A DNA stretch of 60,933 bases from WRKB01 sp031551145 (GCA_031551145.1 JAVBNZ010000062.1:1-60933), one strand, 5' to 3'; shown: positions 42,642 through 51,670, numbered from the stretch's first letter. The notes: generated from the letters alone by a model not told the origin. Translations and numbers: made by a program.

Positions 42642-43586
42642 TTATCGGTGCAGCAGGGCGAACAGTTCCACCGCCAGGGCGTCGGCGGCCTGGGAGGGAT
42701 TGACGGTATAGTGCAGGGCATCCTGCATGCGGCCGAGCAGTTCGGAAGCCGCGTGCAGTCCGGCGGGATCCAGGCGTTCGGCAAAAAATCGGGCGCTTTC
42801 GGTGTGTGCGCGGCCCTGAAGGGCGGCGGTCAGGGATTTGCGGCAGACGAGCACAAGTTCGCGCACGGCTGAGAGTTCCAGGCCGCGGCGGCCGGTGATG
42901 TCGAACCAGCCGGAGCCGTCGGCGAGAAAACGCGCCAGAGCGGCTTCCCATTCCTCTTCCGAGGGAGAGAGCGGCGCGCCGATCGGCCAGGGCAGGGTAA
43001 GCGCCCAGGAGCGGGAGACCAGAGTGGGCAGCAGTTGTTCGCGTTGGGGCGTGACAAGCACGAAAACCGAGCGCGGCGCGGGCTCTTCAAGAATTTTCAG
43101 CAGGGCATTGGCCGCGGCGTTGCGGCTTTGCTCCTCAAGTCCGGCCAGGATGATTACCCTATGTCCCGGACCGTGGGGCTGCTCGCCCACCTGCCTGCGA
43201 AGCTGCCGGGCGCGGTCCATGGTCAGGGCGCGTACCGGGCCGGGGCGTTCCTCGTCGTCCTTGTTGGAAATGCGTCCGTCCACGGCAAAAAGGTCGAAAT
43301 GCCGGCCGGCGCCGATCTGCAGACAACTTGGACATTCCAGGCAGGGAAAAAGCTGTTCCTCCGGCGCGGACAGGCGGGTTGCGCAGTTGAGCAGGGCGGC
43401 CCACCAGAGCGCCAGCGCCGTGCGTTCCGCTTCCGTGCCGCCTTCCAGCAGCAGGGCCTGCGGCGGAGATGCGGCAAGCGGCGCGAGCGCGCGCAGAGCC
43501 TCCAGATGCAGGGCCGGGGCAAAGGCCGCGCGGGCGTTTTCCGGCGTGGGCTCCTGCGGAGCTTCAGCGGACGATGGTCTGCTCAC
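42642..43586 (-). CDS. holB: DNA polymerase III delta' subunit
   Basis: A 314-aa clamp-loader subunit. The zinc-binding cysteines are seen as CATRLS...FPCLECPSC near residue 70-90, followed by HRVIILAGLEEQSRNAAANALLKILEEPAPRSVFVLVT, the typical sensor/SRC region of delta'. The Walker A equivalent (LLLEGGTEAERTAL) lacks the catalytic Lys, as is normal for delta'. I place the start at GTG 43586, which overlaps the end of purA by 23 bases; the longer open frame upstream is a shadow of purA. Confidence 0.87.
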   Translation of the reverse strand: MSRPSSAEAPQEPTPENARAAFAPALHLEALRALAPLAASPPQALLLEGGTEAERTALALWWAALLNCATRLSAPEEQLFPCLECPSCLQIGAGRHFDLFAVDGRISNKDDEERPGPVRALTMDRARQLRRQVGEQPHGPGHRVIILAGLEEQSRNAAANALLKILEEPAPRSVFVLVTPQREQLLPTLVSRSWALTLPWPIGAPLSPSEEEWEAALARFLADGSGWFDITGRRGLELSAVRELVLVCRKSLTAALQGRAHTESARFFAERLDPAGLHAASELLGRMQDALHYTVNPSQAADALAVELFALLHR

Positions 43587-44841
43587 GATCCGGCCCGACG
43601 GAAACAAGGCTGATGTGCACTTCGGCAAGTTCCTCCACCCGCAGCACATAGCGGCGCACGGCCTCGTCCAGCTCATCCCAGCTCGTGCACCGGGTGATGT
43701 CCTGATCGAAGCCGGGCAGGGTTTCGTACACGGGATGCACCTGTCCGGCGGCCCGTTCCTCCTGGGGGGGATAGTCGGTGTGCGCGCCCTGATATTCGTA
43801 CGCCGTGCAGATGCGCAGCTCCTTGAGGCCGGCGAGCACATCGAGCTTGGTGAGGGCAAGCTCGGTAAAGCCGCAGAGGCGCGCGCTTTCGCGCAGCATC
43901 ACCATGTCCAGCCAGCCGCAACGCCGTCTGCGCCCGGTGGTGGCGCCGAATTCGTGCCCCTTGCTCTGGAGATAGTCGCCCACGGCGTCGAAAAGCTCGG
44001 TGGGAAAGGGGCCCGCGCCCACACGCGTGGTATAGGCTTTCACAACGCCCATCACGCTTCCGAAGCGGCTCATGCCCACGCCTCCGCCGGCCGAGGCGTT
44101 GCCCGCCACGGTGTTGGAGGAGGTGACAAAGGGATAGGTGCCGTGGTCGATATCCAGATGCACGCCCTGCGCGCCTTCGAAAAGCACGCTTTTTCCGGCG
44201 GCCTCGGCCGCGTCAAGTTGCGCGGACACGTCCGTCAGATAGGGGATCAGGCGCGGGGCAAGGGCGGAAAGGTCGGCAAAAACGGCGTCGGCGTCCAGGG
44301 CTTTCCGTTTGTAGAGCGCGGTGAGCAACGCGTTTTTTTCCATCAGCGCGGCTTCAATCTTGGCGCGCATGCGGGGCGGATCCAGCAGGTCGGCCGCGCG
44401 CAGGCCCACGCGGGCCACCTTGTCTTCATAGCAGGGGCCTATGCCGCGCCCCGTGGTGCCGATTTTGCGACCGGCCAGCGAGAGTTCGCGTCCGGCATCA
44501 AGAGCCTTGTGATAGGGCATGATGAGATGGGTTTTGTAGCTGATTTTCAGGCGGTCGGGGCCGGCGTCCACGCCGCGCGCGGCAAGCTTGTCCACCTCGG
44601 CCAGGAACACGGCCGGGTCAAGCACCACGCCGTTGCCGATCAGGCAGGTTGTGCCCGGATGCAGAATGCCGGAAGGCACAAGATGCAGAACATGTTCTTC
44701 TCCGGCCACCTTGATGGTGTGGCCCGCGTTGTTGCCGCCCTGGAAACGCACAATCACGTCCGTGCGCGCGCTGAGCAGATCCACGATTTTTCCCTTGCCT
44801 TCATCGCCCCATTGGGCGCCGACCAGCACAACATTTGACAT
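43564..44841 (-). CDS. purA: Adenylosuccinate synthetase
   Basis: A 425-aa GTP-dependent enzyme joining IMP and aspartate on the way to AMP. The glycine-rich VGAQWGDEGKGKIVDLLS opens it. The signatures GGNNAGHTI and GTTGRGIGPCYEDKVARVG are intact, and the C-terminal region has TTGRRRRCGWLD and the GTP-binding TKLDVL. The start at 44841 fits the family. It is followed by holB with a 23-base overlap, and has its own promoter upstream. Confidence 0.97.
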   Translation of the reverse strand: MSNVVLVGAQWGDEGKGKIVDLLSARTDVIVRFQGGNNAGHTIKVAGEEHVLHLVPSGILHPGTTCLIGNGVVLDPAVFLAEVDKLAARGVDAGPDRLKISYKTHLIMPYHKALDAGRELSLAGRKIGTTGRGIGPCYEDKVARVGLRAADLLDPPRMRAKIEAALMEKNALLTALYKRKALDADAVFADLSALAPRLIPYLTDVSAQLDAAEAAGKSVLFEGAQGVHLDIDHGTYPFVTSSNTVAGNASAGGGVGMSRFGSVMGVVKAYTTRVGAGPFPTELFDAVGDYLQSKGHEFGATTGRRRRCGWLDMVMLRESARLCGFTELALTKLDVLAGLKELRICTAYEYQGAHTDYPPQEERAAGQVHPVYETLPGFDQDITRCTSWDELDEAVRRYVLRVEELAEVHISLVSVGPDREQTIVR

Positions 44842-44950
44842 ACAGCACTCCACAGCGATATAAAAAGCATACGAGTGGAAACCGCGTTTCCGTTTCCGCT
44901 CGGGGCCGCACGAAAATGCGCCGTTGCACGTCCGGGCCCTTTACGACGAT

Positions 44951-44980
44951 TGTATACACGCGGCTTGCAAGCCCCGTCAA
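44951..44980 (-). promoter_or_regulatory. purA promoter with a palindrome in the spacer
   Basis: On the minus strand TTGACG (44980-44975), 18-bp spacer, TATACA (44956-44951). The spacer holds the perfect 12-bp palindrome GGCTTGCAAGCC (44962-44973), in the place expected of a repressor site. The regulator is unknown. Confidence 0.55.
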
Positions 44981-45093
44981 ATGATAACAAGAGCGGAACG
45001 CATCGAATTCTTTCCGCTCAGGCCGCCGCGCCCGCACCGCGGAGTCCGTTTTCCCGTCTCCCGCGCCGGCTTTCAAAAGTTCACCCTTCGCCA

Positions 45094-46383
45094 ATGAACA
45101 GTATCTTTTCCTCCCGAACATGCCTTTTCGGCATGATGTGCGCGATGCTCGCGGCTCTGCTGCTCGCACCCTCCGCGCTTGACGATCGTTCCACCGCCGA
45201 CCGCCCCCTGCCCGTGCTGCGGGTGGCCATAGCCAAAAGCACGCTGGACGAAAGCCGTGTTTCTCCTTTCGGCCCCGGTTTCGAGCAGGGGCTGGTACAG
45301 GCCTTTTGCGCGGAATACGGCTACAGCCCGCGCTGGATCGTGCTTGAAGATCAAAATACGGCTCTGCACATGGTGCGGCAGGGGTTGGCCGATCTCGTCG
45401 CCGGCTATGCCGGCAGGGACACCGTCGAGTCGGGCTTTGAAGACAGCCCGGCCTATTATCACGCCGGCCTGCTGGAGTGGATTCCGCCCCGGGAAAGCCC
45501 GCCGGCGGCCGACGCGCTGCTGCCGGCCGACTTGAGCAGCCGCGCGCTGGAGCTTTGGCGTCCCTTCCTGCCCGTGGCCGGTGAAACGCGGCCCTCGTTC
45601 GCCAACGATGCGGGAGAGCGCGCTCACCGCTGGCGCTGGCGGCAGAATGACCCTTATCTGGACGCGGCTCTGCGCGTCTTCTGGGAAAAGCACGGCACGC
45701 GCAAAGATACGCTGATCGCCGATTTGAACGAGCGCTATTTCGGTTTTGTGCCGCGCCGCTATGATCCGGACGATCTTCAGGAACTGTTCGACGCGCTGGA
45801 AAACCGCCTGCCGCGCTACAGCGACAATATCGCCGAAGCGGCGCGCGAAGCCGGCATCGATCCCCTGTTTTTTCTCGCGGTCATCTTTCAGGAATCCCGC
45901 CTCGATCCCTCCACCGTCAGCTTCACGGGCGTGCGCGGCATTATGCAATTGACCGCCGAAACCGCGGAATTTCTCAAGGTGAACAGGCTCAGGCCCGCCG
46001 AAGCTCTGCGCGGCGGGGCGCGGTATCTGCGCTGGTTATGGGATAATCTGGAAGATCTGAAGCTCGATCCCTGGGATCGCTGGTTTTTCACCCTGGCGGC
46101 CTTCAATCAGGGGCCCCGCCGTTTGGAAGGCGCGCTGGAACTGGCGCAAAAGCTGGGCAAGGGAGGCGGAAACTGGGCGGAACTGAAAAAAATCTATCTC
46201 CTGCTTTCCAAGGCGGAGTACGCGGGCATGGTGGGGCAGGGAACGTGCAGGGGAGGGGAAGCGGTGCGTTTTGTGGAGAACGTGCGCTGGTATTACCACG
46301 TGCTGCGCGGCTTAGTCACACTTCTTCGCCCGGAAGGGAAGCACCTGGCACCGCTTCTTGTCAGCAGCGCCGCCAATCCCTGA
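45094..46383 (+). CDS. MltF-like lytic transglycosylase with solute-binding domain
   Basis: A 429-aa exported protein. A hydrophobic N-terminal segment (residues about 10-27) is a signal peptide or anchor. Then comes a solute-binding-protein-like domain (about 40-150, LRVAIAKSTLDESR..) and a C-terminal goose-type transglycosylase domain with catalytic Glu in FQESRLDPSTVS, then GIMQLTAETAEF and AAFNQGPRR. This is the MltF layout, in which the first domain tunes cleavage of peptidoglycan glycan strands. The ATG at 45094 lacks a strong ribosome binding site. Its 3' end overlaps the gene on the other strand by 72 bases. Confidence 0.85.
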   Translation: MNSIFSSRTCLFGMMCAMLAALLLAPSALDDRSTADRPLPVLRVAIAKSTLDESRVSPFGPGFEQGLVQAFCAEYGYSPRWIVLEDQNTALHMVRQGLADLVAGYAGRDTVESGFEDSPAYYHAGLLEWIPPRESPPAADALLPADLSSRALELWRPFLPVAGETRPSFANDAGERAHRWRWRQNDPYLDAALRVFWEKHGTRKDTLIADLNERYFGFVPRRYDPDDLQELFDALENRLPRYSDNIAEAAREAGIDPLFFLAVIFQESRLDPSTVSFTGVRGIMQLTAETAEFLKVNRLRPAEALRGGARYLRWLWDNLEDLKLDPWDRWFFTLAAFNQGPRRLEGALELAQKLGKGGGNWAELKKIYLLLSKAEYAGMVGQGTCRGGEAVRFVENVRWYYHVLRGLVTLLRPEGKHLAPLLVSSAANP

Positions 46384-46674
46384 GGTCGGCTCGAGCAGGT
46401 TGAGGGCCGGGCTTGCGGGCCCCTCGGCGCTGTCCACGCGGCCGTCGGGCTGCGTGTTCTGCCCGAGTTGCACCTGCCGCGCCCAGTGGTAGTTGAAGAG
46501 CTGGTTTTTCCAGCGTTTGGCCTGGATGAAGGAGAGCACAAGCGCCGCTTCTTCCCAGCGGCGGGTGGGTTCGAAATGCGCCGTAATGCCGGCGTACTTC
46601 TCCCAAAGCGCCATCAGGGAGGATTCGTCAAGCGTGTCTAACTGGCGCGCGAGTCTGAGCAGCATTTGTTCCAT
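46312..46674 (-). CDS. Small protein of unknown function, 120 aa
   Basis: The family is not recognised. A helical, Trp- and Arg-rich protein (LWEKYAGITAHFEPTRRWEEAALVLSFIQAKRWKNQLFNYHWAR) without signal or membrane segment. I start it at ATG 46674; the long frame beyond it towards 48522 runs antisense to the AICAR transformylase gene and is not real. Its last 72 bases overlap the end of the MltF-like gene in the opposite direction. Confidence 0.55.
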   Translation of the reverse strand: MEQMLLRLARQLDTLDESSLMALWEKYAGITAHFEPTRRWEEAALVLSFIQAKRWKNQLFNYHWARQVQLGQNTQPDGRVDSAEGPASPALNLLEPTSGIGGAADKKRCQVLPFRAKKCD

Positions 46675-46719
46675 ATGAAAATGATCATACACCAAAAAAG
46701 CCCCGCCGGCAAATGAAAT

Positions 46720-46748
46720 TTGCCCTGGGAGCGTTCTCGTGCTACGGT
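46720..46748 (+). promoter_or_regulatory. Candidate promoter of the AICAR transformylase gene
   Basis: TTGCCC (46720-46725), 17-bp spacer, TACGGT (46743-46748), about 60 bases before the ATG. Confidence 0.4.
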
Positions 46749-46806
46749 GCCGTCTTCCCGTTTCCGGCCGTTTGGGCCGGGACGGCAACCCCTTTCGGAG
46801 CGCCTG

Positions 46807-48078
46807 ATGACACTCAAGGATATGTACAAAACCCTCCAGGAAGACGTCTTTCCCGACACCCTGACCATAGAACTGGGCAGCGAGCGCCTGCGCTACCGCA
46901 AGCGCGTCTGGACGCTGGACGGGGAGGAAAAAGGTCTGCGCTACGGCGAAAATCCCGACCAGCCGGCCGCCCTGTTCGAACTGGTCGAAGGTGCGATCTC
47001 TTGCGGCGGCATAGCCTGGCGCGGTCCCGGCGGCATCGTCTCCGCCGTGGACGAGGCGCAGATGCTCCAGGCGGGCAAACATCCCGGCAAAACCAACCTC
47101 ACCGACGTGGATAACGGCGTCAACATTCTGCAATACCTGACGAGGCGTCCGGCGGCTCTCATCCTCAAGCACAACAACCCCTGCGGCGCGGCCTGGGCGG
47201 ACGAAGGCATAGACACGGCCCTGCACAAGGCCTTCTGGTGCGACCGCATCGCCGCCTTCGGCGGGGCCGTGATCCTCAACCGTCCCCTGAATCTCGCGGC
47301 CGCCGAACTCATCGCCGCCAATTATTTCGAGGTGGTCGCCGCGCCCGACTTCGAGGAAGGCGCGCTCGAACGCATCATGAGCCGCAAGAATCTGCGCATT
47401 TTGAAGCTGCCCGCTTTGGCCGAACTCGAAAGCCTCACCCGCTCCTCCTTCCTCGATATCAAAAGTCTGGCCGACGGCGGACTTATCGTGCAAAAATCTT
47501 TTGTCAACCGCATCCGTACGGCCGCCGACTTCCTGCCGGCCACGGCCGCGACCGCCGACGGAACCCGGGTGGCCGCCCGCGCGCCCAACCCCAAGGAAGC
47601 CGACGATCTGCTTTTCGCCTGGGCCGTGGAAGCCGGCGTGACCTCCAACTCCGTCATCTTCGTCAAAAACGGCGCCACGCTGGCCATCGGCACCGGCGAG
47701 CAGGACCGCGTCGGCTGCGTCGAGCTGGCCGGGCACAAGGCCCGCACGAAGTACGCCGACGCCCTGGCCTTTAAAGAACATGGCCTCAGCCTTTACGAAC
47801 TCATGCTCAAGGCCGGAAGCGATCCCAAGGCCGCGGAACTGCTCGCGGATCTGGAAAGCAGGGCCGAAAAGGCCAGGGGCGGGCTCCAGGGTTCCGCGCT
47901 GGTCTCCGACGGCTTCTTCCCCTTCCGCGACGGCGTGGACATGGCCGTGGGCTTCGGCGTGCAGGCCATCGCCCAGCCCGGCGGCTCGCTCAGAGACGCG
48001 GAAGTCATCGCCGCCTGCAACCGGGCCGTGCCCCAGGTGGCCATGGTTTTTACCGGCCAGAGGTCGTTCAGGCATTAG
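46807..48078 (+). CDS. Stand-alone AICAR formyltransferase (PurH C-terminal domain type)
   Basis: A 423-aa protein equivalent to the second domain of PurH, adding the formyl group to AICAR in purine synthesis. Signatures: GLRYGENPDQPAAL, ALILKHNNPCGAAW (catalytic Lys-His), AFGGAVILNRPL, PNPKEADDLLFAWA, VKNGATLAIGTGEQDR, DGFFPFRDGVD and FTGQRSFRH at the end. The IMP cyclohydrolase domain that normally precedes it is missing, so IMP cyclisation must be done by another protein. CGGAG lies before the ATG. Other purine genes (purA) are nearby but not in an operon. Confidence 0.9.
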   Translation: MTLKDMYKTLQEDVFPDTLTIELGSERLRYRKRVWTLDGEEKGLRYGENPDQPAALFELVEGAISCGGIAWRGPGGIVSAVDEAQMLQAGKHPGKTNLTDVDNGVNILQYLTRRPAALILKHNNPCGAAWADEGIDTALHKAFWCDRIAAFGGAVILNRPLNLAAAELIAANYFEVVAAPDFEEGALERIMSRKNLRILKLPALAELESLTRSSFLDIKSLADGGLIVQKSFVNRIRTAADFLPATAATADGTRVAARAPNPKEADDLLFAWAVEAGVTSNSVIFVKNGATLAIGTGEQDRVGCVELAGHKARTKYADALAFKEHGLSLYELMLKAGSDPKAAELLADLESRAEKARGGLQGSALVSDGFFPFRDGVDMAVGFGVQAIAQPGGSLRDAEVIAACNRAVPQVAMVFTGQRSFRH

Positions 48079-48181
48079 GCGGTACAGGCCGGCGGAGCCG
48101 GCGGCGGCAGCCGTTTTGAGTGACTGAGGCGGGTTTCGGAGTTTTGCTCCGGAACATATGTACCGCCGAAGGAGCGACAGT

Positions 48182-48880
48182 ATGTCACGTATGCGCGCCG
48201 GCAAGGCGCTGCTGAAGGAAATTCTGGAGAGCGAGAACTGGCGCGAACGCCTGGAGAAACTCGATCTGCCCCGCAGGGAACGGGTGGGGCCGCTGATGTC
48301 CTTTCTGCTCACGGGCGGAACGCTTACCGGCAGGGCCGCCGCCGCGCTCGGCGCGGACGTTGCCGAAATCTCCCGCCTGAACCCGGAAGACGGCCGCGTG
48401 CTCATGCGCCGCTTTCTGTGGCACATGAACGAGGAATCCGGCAACCTGGGCTGGGGAATCCCGCAGAGCACGGCCGAGGCCTGCGCCCGCAGCCCCCAGC
48501 TTGCGCGCGAATTCGGCCACATTCTGATTTCCTACATCCGGGACACGGGCCGGGAAGACAATTACGTCGATCACGCGCTCCTGCGCCGCGACTGCCTTGG
48601 GGCCGTGGCCCGCCTGCTCGCGGCCCGGCCGGAATTCGCGGACAAGGCCGTGCCCGCGCTGCTCGCCGCGCTTCGTGATGACGAAGACTTGCCCTGCCGG
48701 GGCCTGGCCGCCCACGCCTTGGCCCAACTGCCGAAAATTCCCCCGGAAGCCCTCCCGGATCTCCACAAGCTGGCCGACGACCCCGAAGCCGGAGGCACAC
48801 CCGTCGACATCTTCGACGGCCACGCCGCGCGCACCCGTACCGTTGCCGAGCTTGCCCGCGATGCGCTGGGGAGGGTGTGA
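48182..48880 (+). CDS. HEAT-repeat protein (DVU0298-like)
   Basis: A 232-aa soluble alpha-helical repeat protein without catalytic motif. Helical pairs are visible at about 60-115 and 120-195 (LLRRDCLGAVARLLAARPEF, PCRGLAAHALAQLP). The sequence resembles the DVU0298 family, found in Desulfovibrio, whose role is not known. GAAGGAG lies before the ATG at 48182. Confidence 0.75.
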   Translation: MSRMRAGKALLKEILESENWRERLEKLDLPRRERVGPLMSFLLTGGTLTGRAAAALGADVAEISRLNPEDGRVLMRRFLWHMNEESGNLGWGIPQSTAEACARSPQLAREFGHILISYIRDTGREDNYVDHALLRRDCLGAVARLLAARPEFADKAVPALLAALRDDEDLPCRGLAAHALAQLPKIPPEALPDLHKLADDPEAGGTPVDIFDGHAARTRTVAELARDALGRV

Positions 48881-48883
48881 AAG

Positions 48884-49666
48884 CTACTTCGGCAAAAAAA
48901 GCCGGGGCTGTTTGGGCTCGCGGTTGAGTTCGGCCATGGCCTTGATGCGTTCGACCATGGCAGGGAAGGTGATGGCGCGCGCGTTTTCGGGACATCGTTT
49001 GATGCAGGCGGCGCAGAGGATGCAGAGCGTGGGGTTGCTGTGCAGAGGATCGTCAAAGGCGATGGCCGAGTTGGGGCAGACTTCGGAGCAGATGCCGCAG
49101 CGTATGCAGAGTTCGGGATCCGTGGTCGGCGCGATGGGCGGCTTGGGGCCGTAGATTTTATAGGGCCTGTTGCCCGGCAGGCTTGCGGAATCGAGGACTT
49201 TGCCGGCCTTGAGGGAAGCGGCCACGGCGGCCCCGAAACGCACGGCCAGCTCTCTGTCCGCGTCATCCGGGCGTTTGCCGCCCATTTCGGCGGTGTAGGA
49301 ATGCTCGGCGATGAAGGCGGCCGCGGCGGCGAGCGTCCAGCCCCTGGCGAGGCAGAGATCGGCAAGCTCGATCACGGCGTCGTCATACGCGCGGTTGCCG
49401 TAGACCACGATGGGCAGCACGTATTTCACCGTGCCCGTGATGCGGGGCAGAATCTGCTCCTGCATCCCCGCCACACGACCGTAATAGACGGGAAATCCGA
49501 GCACGAGCAGGGTTTCCGCGTCCACCGCATAGTCCTGGGAACGTTGCGCGGGCAGGGTCATGTCGATGTGGGAGCAGGGCAGGCCCAGGCCTTCTCCCAC
49601 GGCGGAGAGCACATGTTTGGTTCCGCCGGTGGGGCTGAAATACGCGAGAGCGGCTTTGGTGATCAT
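48884..49666 (-). CDS. EFR1-type flavodoxin-ferredoxin fusion
   Basis: A 260-aa cytoplasmic electron carrier. A flavodoxin-like domain (about 1-165) binds FMN: AYFSPTGGTKHVL and GFPVYYGRV. A two-cluster ferredoxin follows with CIRCGICSEVCP and CILCAACIKRCP. The partner is unknown. It stands downstream of trmFO on the minus strand, 9 bases apart, so it is probably co-transcribed. Confidence 0.9.
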   Translation of the reverse strand: MITKAALAYFSPTGGTKHVLSAVGEGLGLPCSHIDMTLPAQRSQDYAVDAETLLVLGFPVYYGRVAGMQEQILPRITGTVKYVLPIVVYGNRAYDDAVIELADLCLARGWTLAAAAAFIAEHSYTAEMGGKRPDDADRELAVRFGAAVAASLKAGKVLDSASLPGNRPYKIYGPKPPIAPTTDPELCIRCGICSEVCPNSAIAFDDPLHSNPTLCILCAACIKRCPENARAITFPAMVERIKAMAELNREPKQPRLFLPK

Positions 49667-49675
49667 GGCTGACCT

Positions 49676-51019
49676 CTAATGTATGAACAAGTTCCAGGTA
49701 AGTTCCTGTTCGGCTTTCCAGGCGGCGAAGGCCGCCCGGCTGCGTCCGGCCAGGTAGGTTCGACGTTCCTTTTTTTTGACCCGTTCTTCCGGCTCCGGCA
49801 TGAGCCCGAAATGGATGTTGGAAGGCTGAAAATGCTTGGTCGGCCTGCGCAGATGCCCCAGCAGCGCGCCGAGGGCGCTCGTGGGCGGAGGGGGGGCGAG
49901 CCGGCGGCCCTGATGCCGGGCGGCCAGCAGCATGCCCAGCCAGAGCCCGCAGGCGGCGGATTCCACATAGCCTTCCACCCCGCTGATCTGGCCGGCCAGA
50001 TGGATGCGGGGCGCGGCGCGCAGGGCGAGGTTCTCGTCCAGCACCTTGGGGGCGTCGATATAGGTATTCCTGTGCATACTGCCGTAGCGCAGAAATTCGG
50101 CCTTTTCAAGTCCCGGAATGAGGCGGAAAATCCGCTCCTGCTCGCTCTGCATGAGCTTGGTCTGGCAGCCCACCAGATTGAAGGCCGTGCGGCTCAGGTT
50201 CTCCGCCCGCAGTTGCACGAGCGCCCAAGGCCGCCTGCCGCTGCGCGGATCGACAAAACCCACGGGTTTGAGCGGACCGAAGCTCAAGGTGCGGTCGCCG
50301 CGATCGGCCAGGCTCTCGATGGGCATGCAGCCTTCAAAATGAATTTCCTTCTCGAAATCCCTGGTCGGAACGCGGCGGCCGTCGCGCAGGGCCGCGCAGA
50401 AGGCCAGATATTCCTCCTTGTCCATAGGGCAGTTCAGGTAATCGCCCGTATCGTCGGCCGGGTCGGCCCCGCGCGTGCCGGCAAAGGCGATGTCCATGTT
50501 CACCGAATCCCCGAGCACGATGGGCGCGAGCGCGTCGTAAAAATACAGTTGCCGGCCCGTCAGTTCCGCCAGGTTCGCGCTTAAGGCATCCGAGGCCAGG
50601 GGGCCGGCCGCGATGATCACGCGATCCGCCCGCGCAAGATCGGGATCGTCCAGGCGTGTGATCTCCCGGCGGATCAGGCGTATGTTCGGCTCGGCCTCCA
50701 AACGCCGCGCCACGGCGCGCGAAAACAGCAGGCGATCCACGGCCAGGGCCTTGCCGGCGGGCACGCGCGTTTCATCGGCCGCCGCCATGATCGCGCTGCC
50801 CAGAGCGCGCATTTCCTCTTTCAGCAGACCCACGCCCGTGGTGGGTTCGTTCGAGCGGAAGGAATTGGAGCAGACCAGCTCCGCGACTTCCGCCGAACTG
50901 TGCGCCGGGGAAAAACGCTCCGGCTTCTGCTCGAACAGCGCAACACGTATGCCCGCGCGCGCCAGGCGCAACGCGCATTCGCAGCCCGCCAGGCCCGCGC
51001 CTGCAACAGCGATTTCCAT
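49676..51019 (-). CDS. trmFO: Folate/FAD-dependent tRNA (uracil-54) methyltransferase
   Basis: A 447-aa flavoprotein that makes 5-methyluridine at position 54 of tRNA, using methylenetetrahydrofolate rather than S-adenosylmethionine. IAVAGAGLAGCECALRLARAG binds FAD. ELVCSNSFRSNEPTTGVGLLKEEMR and the C-terminal AGQISGVEGYVESAA are GidA/TrmFO signatures; the lack of the long GidA C-terminus separates it from MnmG. I start at ATG 51019. It is divergent from dut. Confidence 0.94.
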   Translation of the reverse strand: MEIAVAGAGLAGCECALRLARAGIRVALFEQKPERFSPAHSSAEVAELVCSNSFRSNEPTTGVGLLKEEMRALGSAIMAAADETRVPAGKALAVDRLLFSRAVARRLEAEPNIRLIRREITRLDDPDLARADRVIIAAGPLASDALSANLAELTGRQLYFYDALAPIVLGDSVNMDIAFAGTRGADPADDTGDYLNCPMDKEEYLAFCAALRDGRRVPTRDFEKEIHFEGCMPIESLADRGDRTLSFGPLKPVGFVDPRSGRRPWALVQLRAENLSRTAFNLVGCQTKLMQSEQERIFRLIPGLEKAEFLRYGSMHRNTYIDAPKVLDENLALRAAPRIHLAGQISGVEGYVESAACGLWLGMLLAARHQGRRLAPPPPTSALGALLGHLRRPTKHFQPSNIHFGLMPEPEERVKKKERRTYLAGRSRAAFAAWKAEQELTWNLFIH

Positions 51020-51120
51020 GTGTCCTCCGTGCTGTCCGCAACTTCCCTTAAAACGCCGACGGGCGCAAGCCTGTTCTCCGCGCTCTTGCGTCGTCCGGGT
51101 GAATACGGTAGGCAAGTCCG

Positions 51121-51585
51121 ATGCACTGCCCTGTTCATATTCGTTATCTCAGTTCCTCGGCCCGCGCGCTGTATGAGGCCGGGCTCGCCTACGCCACCGA
51201 GGCGTCCGCCGGGCTTGACCTGCGCGCCTGCATCGAGGAAGAGGAGCTTGTCATCCCCGCCGGCTCCCGGGCCGGGGTGCCCTCCGGCATTGCCGTGGAA
51301 CCCCGTGTGCCGGGCGTGGCCGGTTTTGTCTATTCCCGCAGCGGGCTCGGAGCCGTGCAGGGCCTGAGCGTGGCCCAGGGCGTGGGGGTGATCGACCCGG
51401 ATTACCGCGGCGAAATTCGCGTGTTTCTGCTCAACAGCTCCGGAGAAGAGCGCCGCTTGCGACGAGGCGAACGCATGGCCCAGCTTGTGTTCCAGCCCGT
51501 TATGCGCGCCGCCCTGGAAGAAGTCGCCGAACTCGGCGCAACCCGGCGCGGCGACGGCGGATTCGGACACACCGGCCGCAAGTAA
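51121..51585 (+). CDS. dut: Deoxyuridine 5'-triphosphate nucleotidohydrolase
   Basis: A 154-aa trimeric dUTPase that keeps uracil out of DNA and supplies dUMP. All five family motifs are seen: EASAGLDLRAC, YSRSGLG, GVGVIDPDYRGEIRV, RRGERMAQLVF and GDGGFGHTG. The ATG at 51121 gives the usual length. A hairpin repeat follows the stop. Confidence 0.96.
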   Translation: MHCPVHIRYLSSSARALYEAGLAYATEASAGLDLRACIEEEELVIPAGSRAGVPSGIAVEPRVPGVAGFVYSRSGLGAVQGLSVAQGVGVIDPDYRGEIRVFLLNSSGEERRLRRGERMAQLVFQPVMRAALEEVAELGATRRGDGGFGHTGRK

Positions 51586-51601
51586 ATTTTTTATGAGTTC
51601 A

Positions 51602-51670
51602 GCGGGGGAGGGAACCCTTTCAATACAAAGAATTCCTTCCCCCGGACCCCCACCCCTCCTAAACTTTTTA
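51602..51670 (+). repeat. Intergenic hairpin repeat, copy B (after dut)
   Basis: GCGGGGGAGGGAACCC, a 17-base AT-rich loop region, AATTCCTTCCCCCGG, then ACCCCCACCCCTCC and AAACTTTTT. Same block order and orientation relative to the upstream gene as copies A and C. It lies between dut and the argD-like gene. Confidence 0.65.

Noticed and set aside
42642..43586. The lack of a Walker A lysine in HolB as damage
   Set aside because: The delta' subunit of the clamp loader normally does not hydrolyse ATP.
43587..43859. An N-terminal extension of holB to 43859
   Set aside because: This part is a shadow of purA with no family match; the overlap start at GTG 43586 is better.
46675..48522. The upstream two-thirds of a 736-codon minus-strand frame
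   Set aside because: Antisense to the AICAR transformylase and HEAT genes. Only the last 120 codons, which have a fitting ATG and lie mostly outside other genes, are kept.
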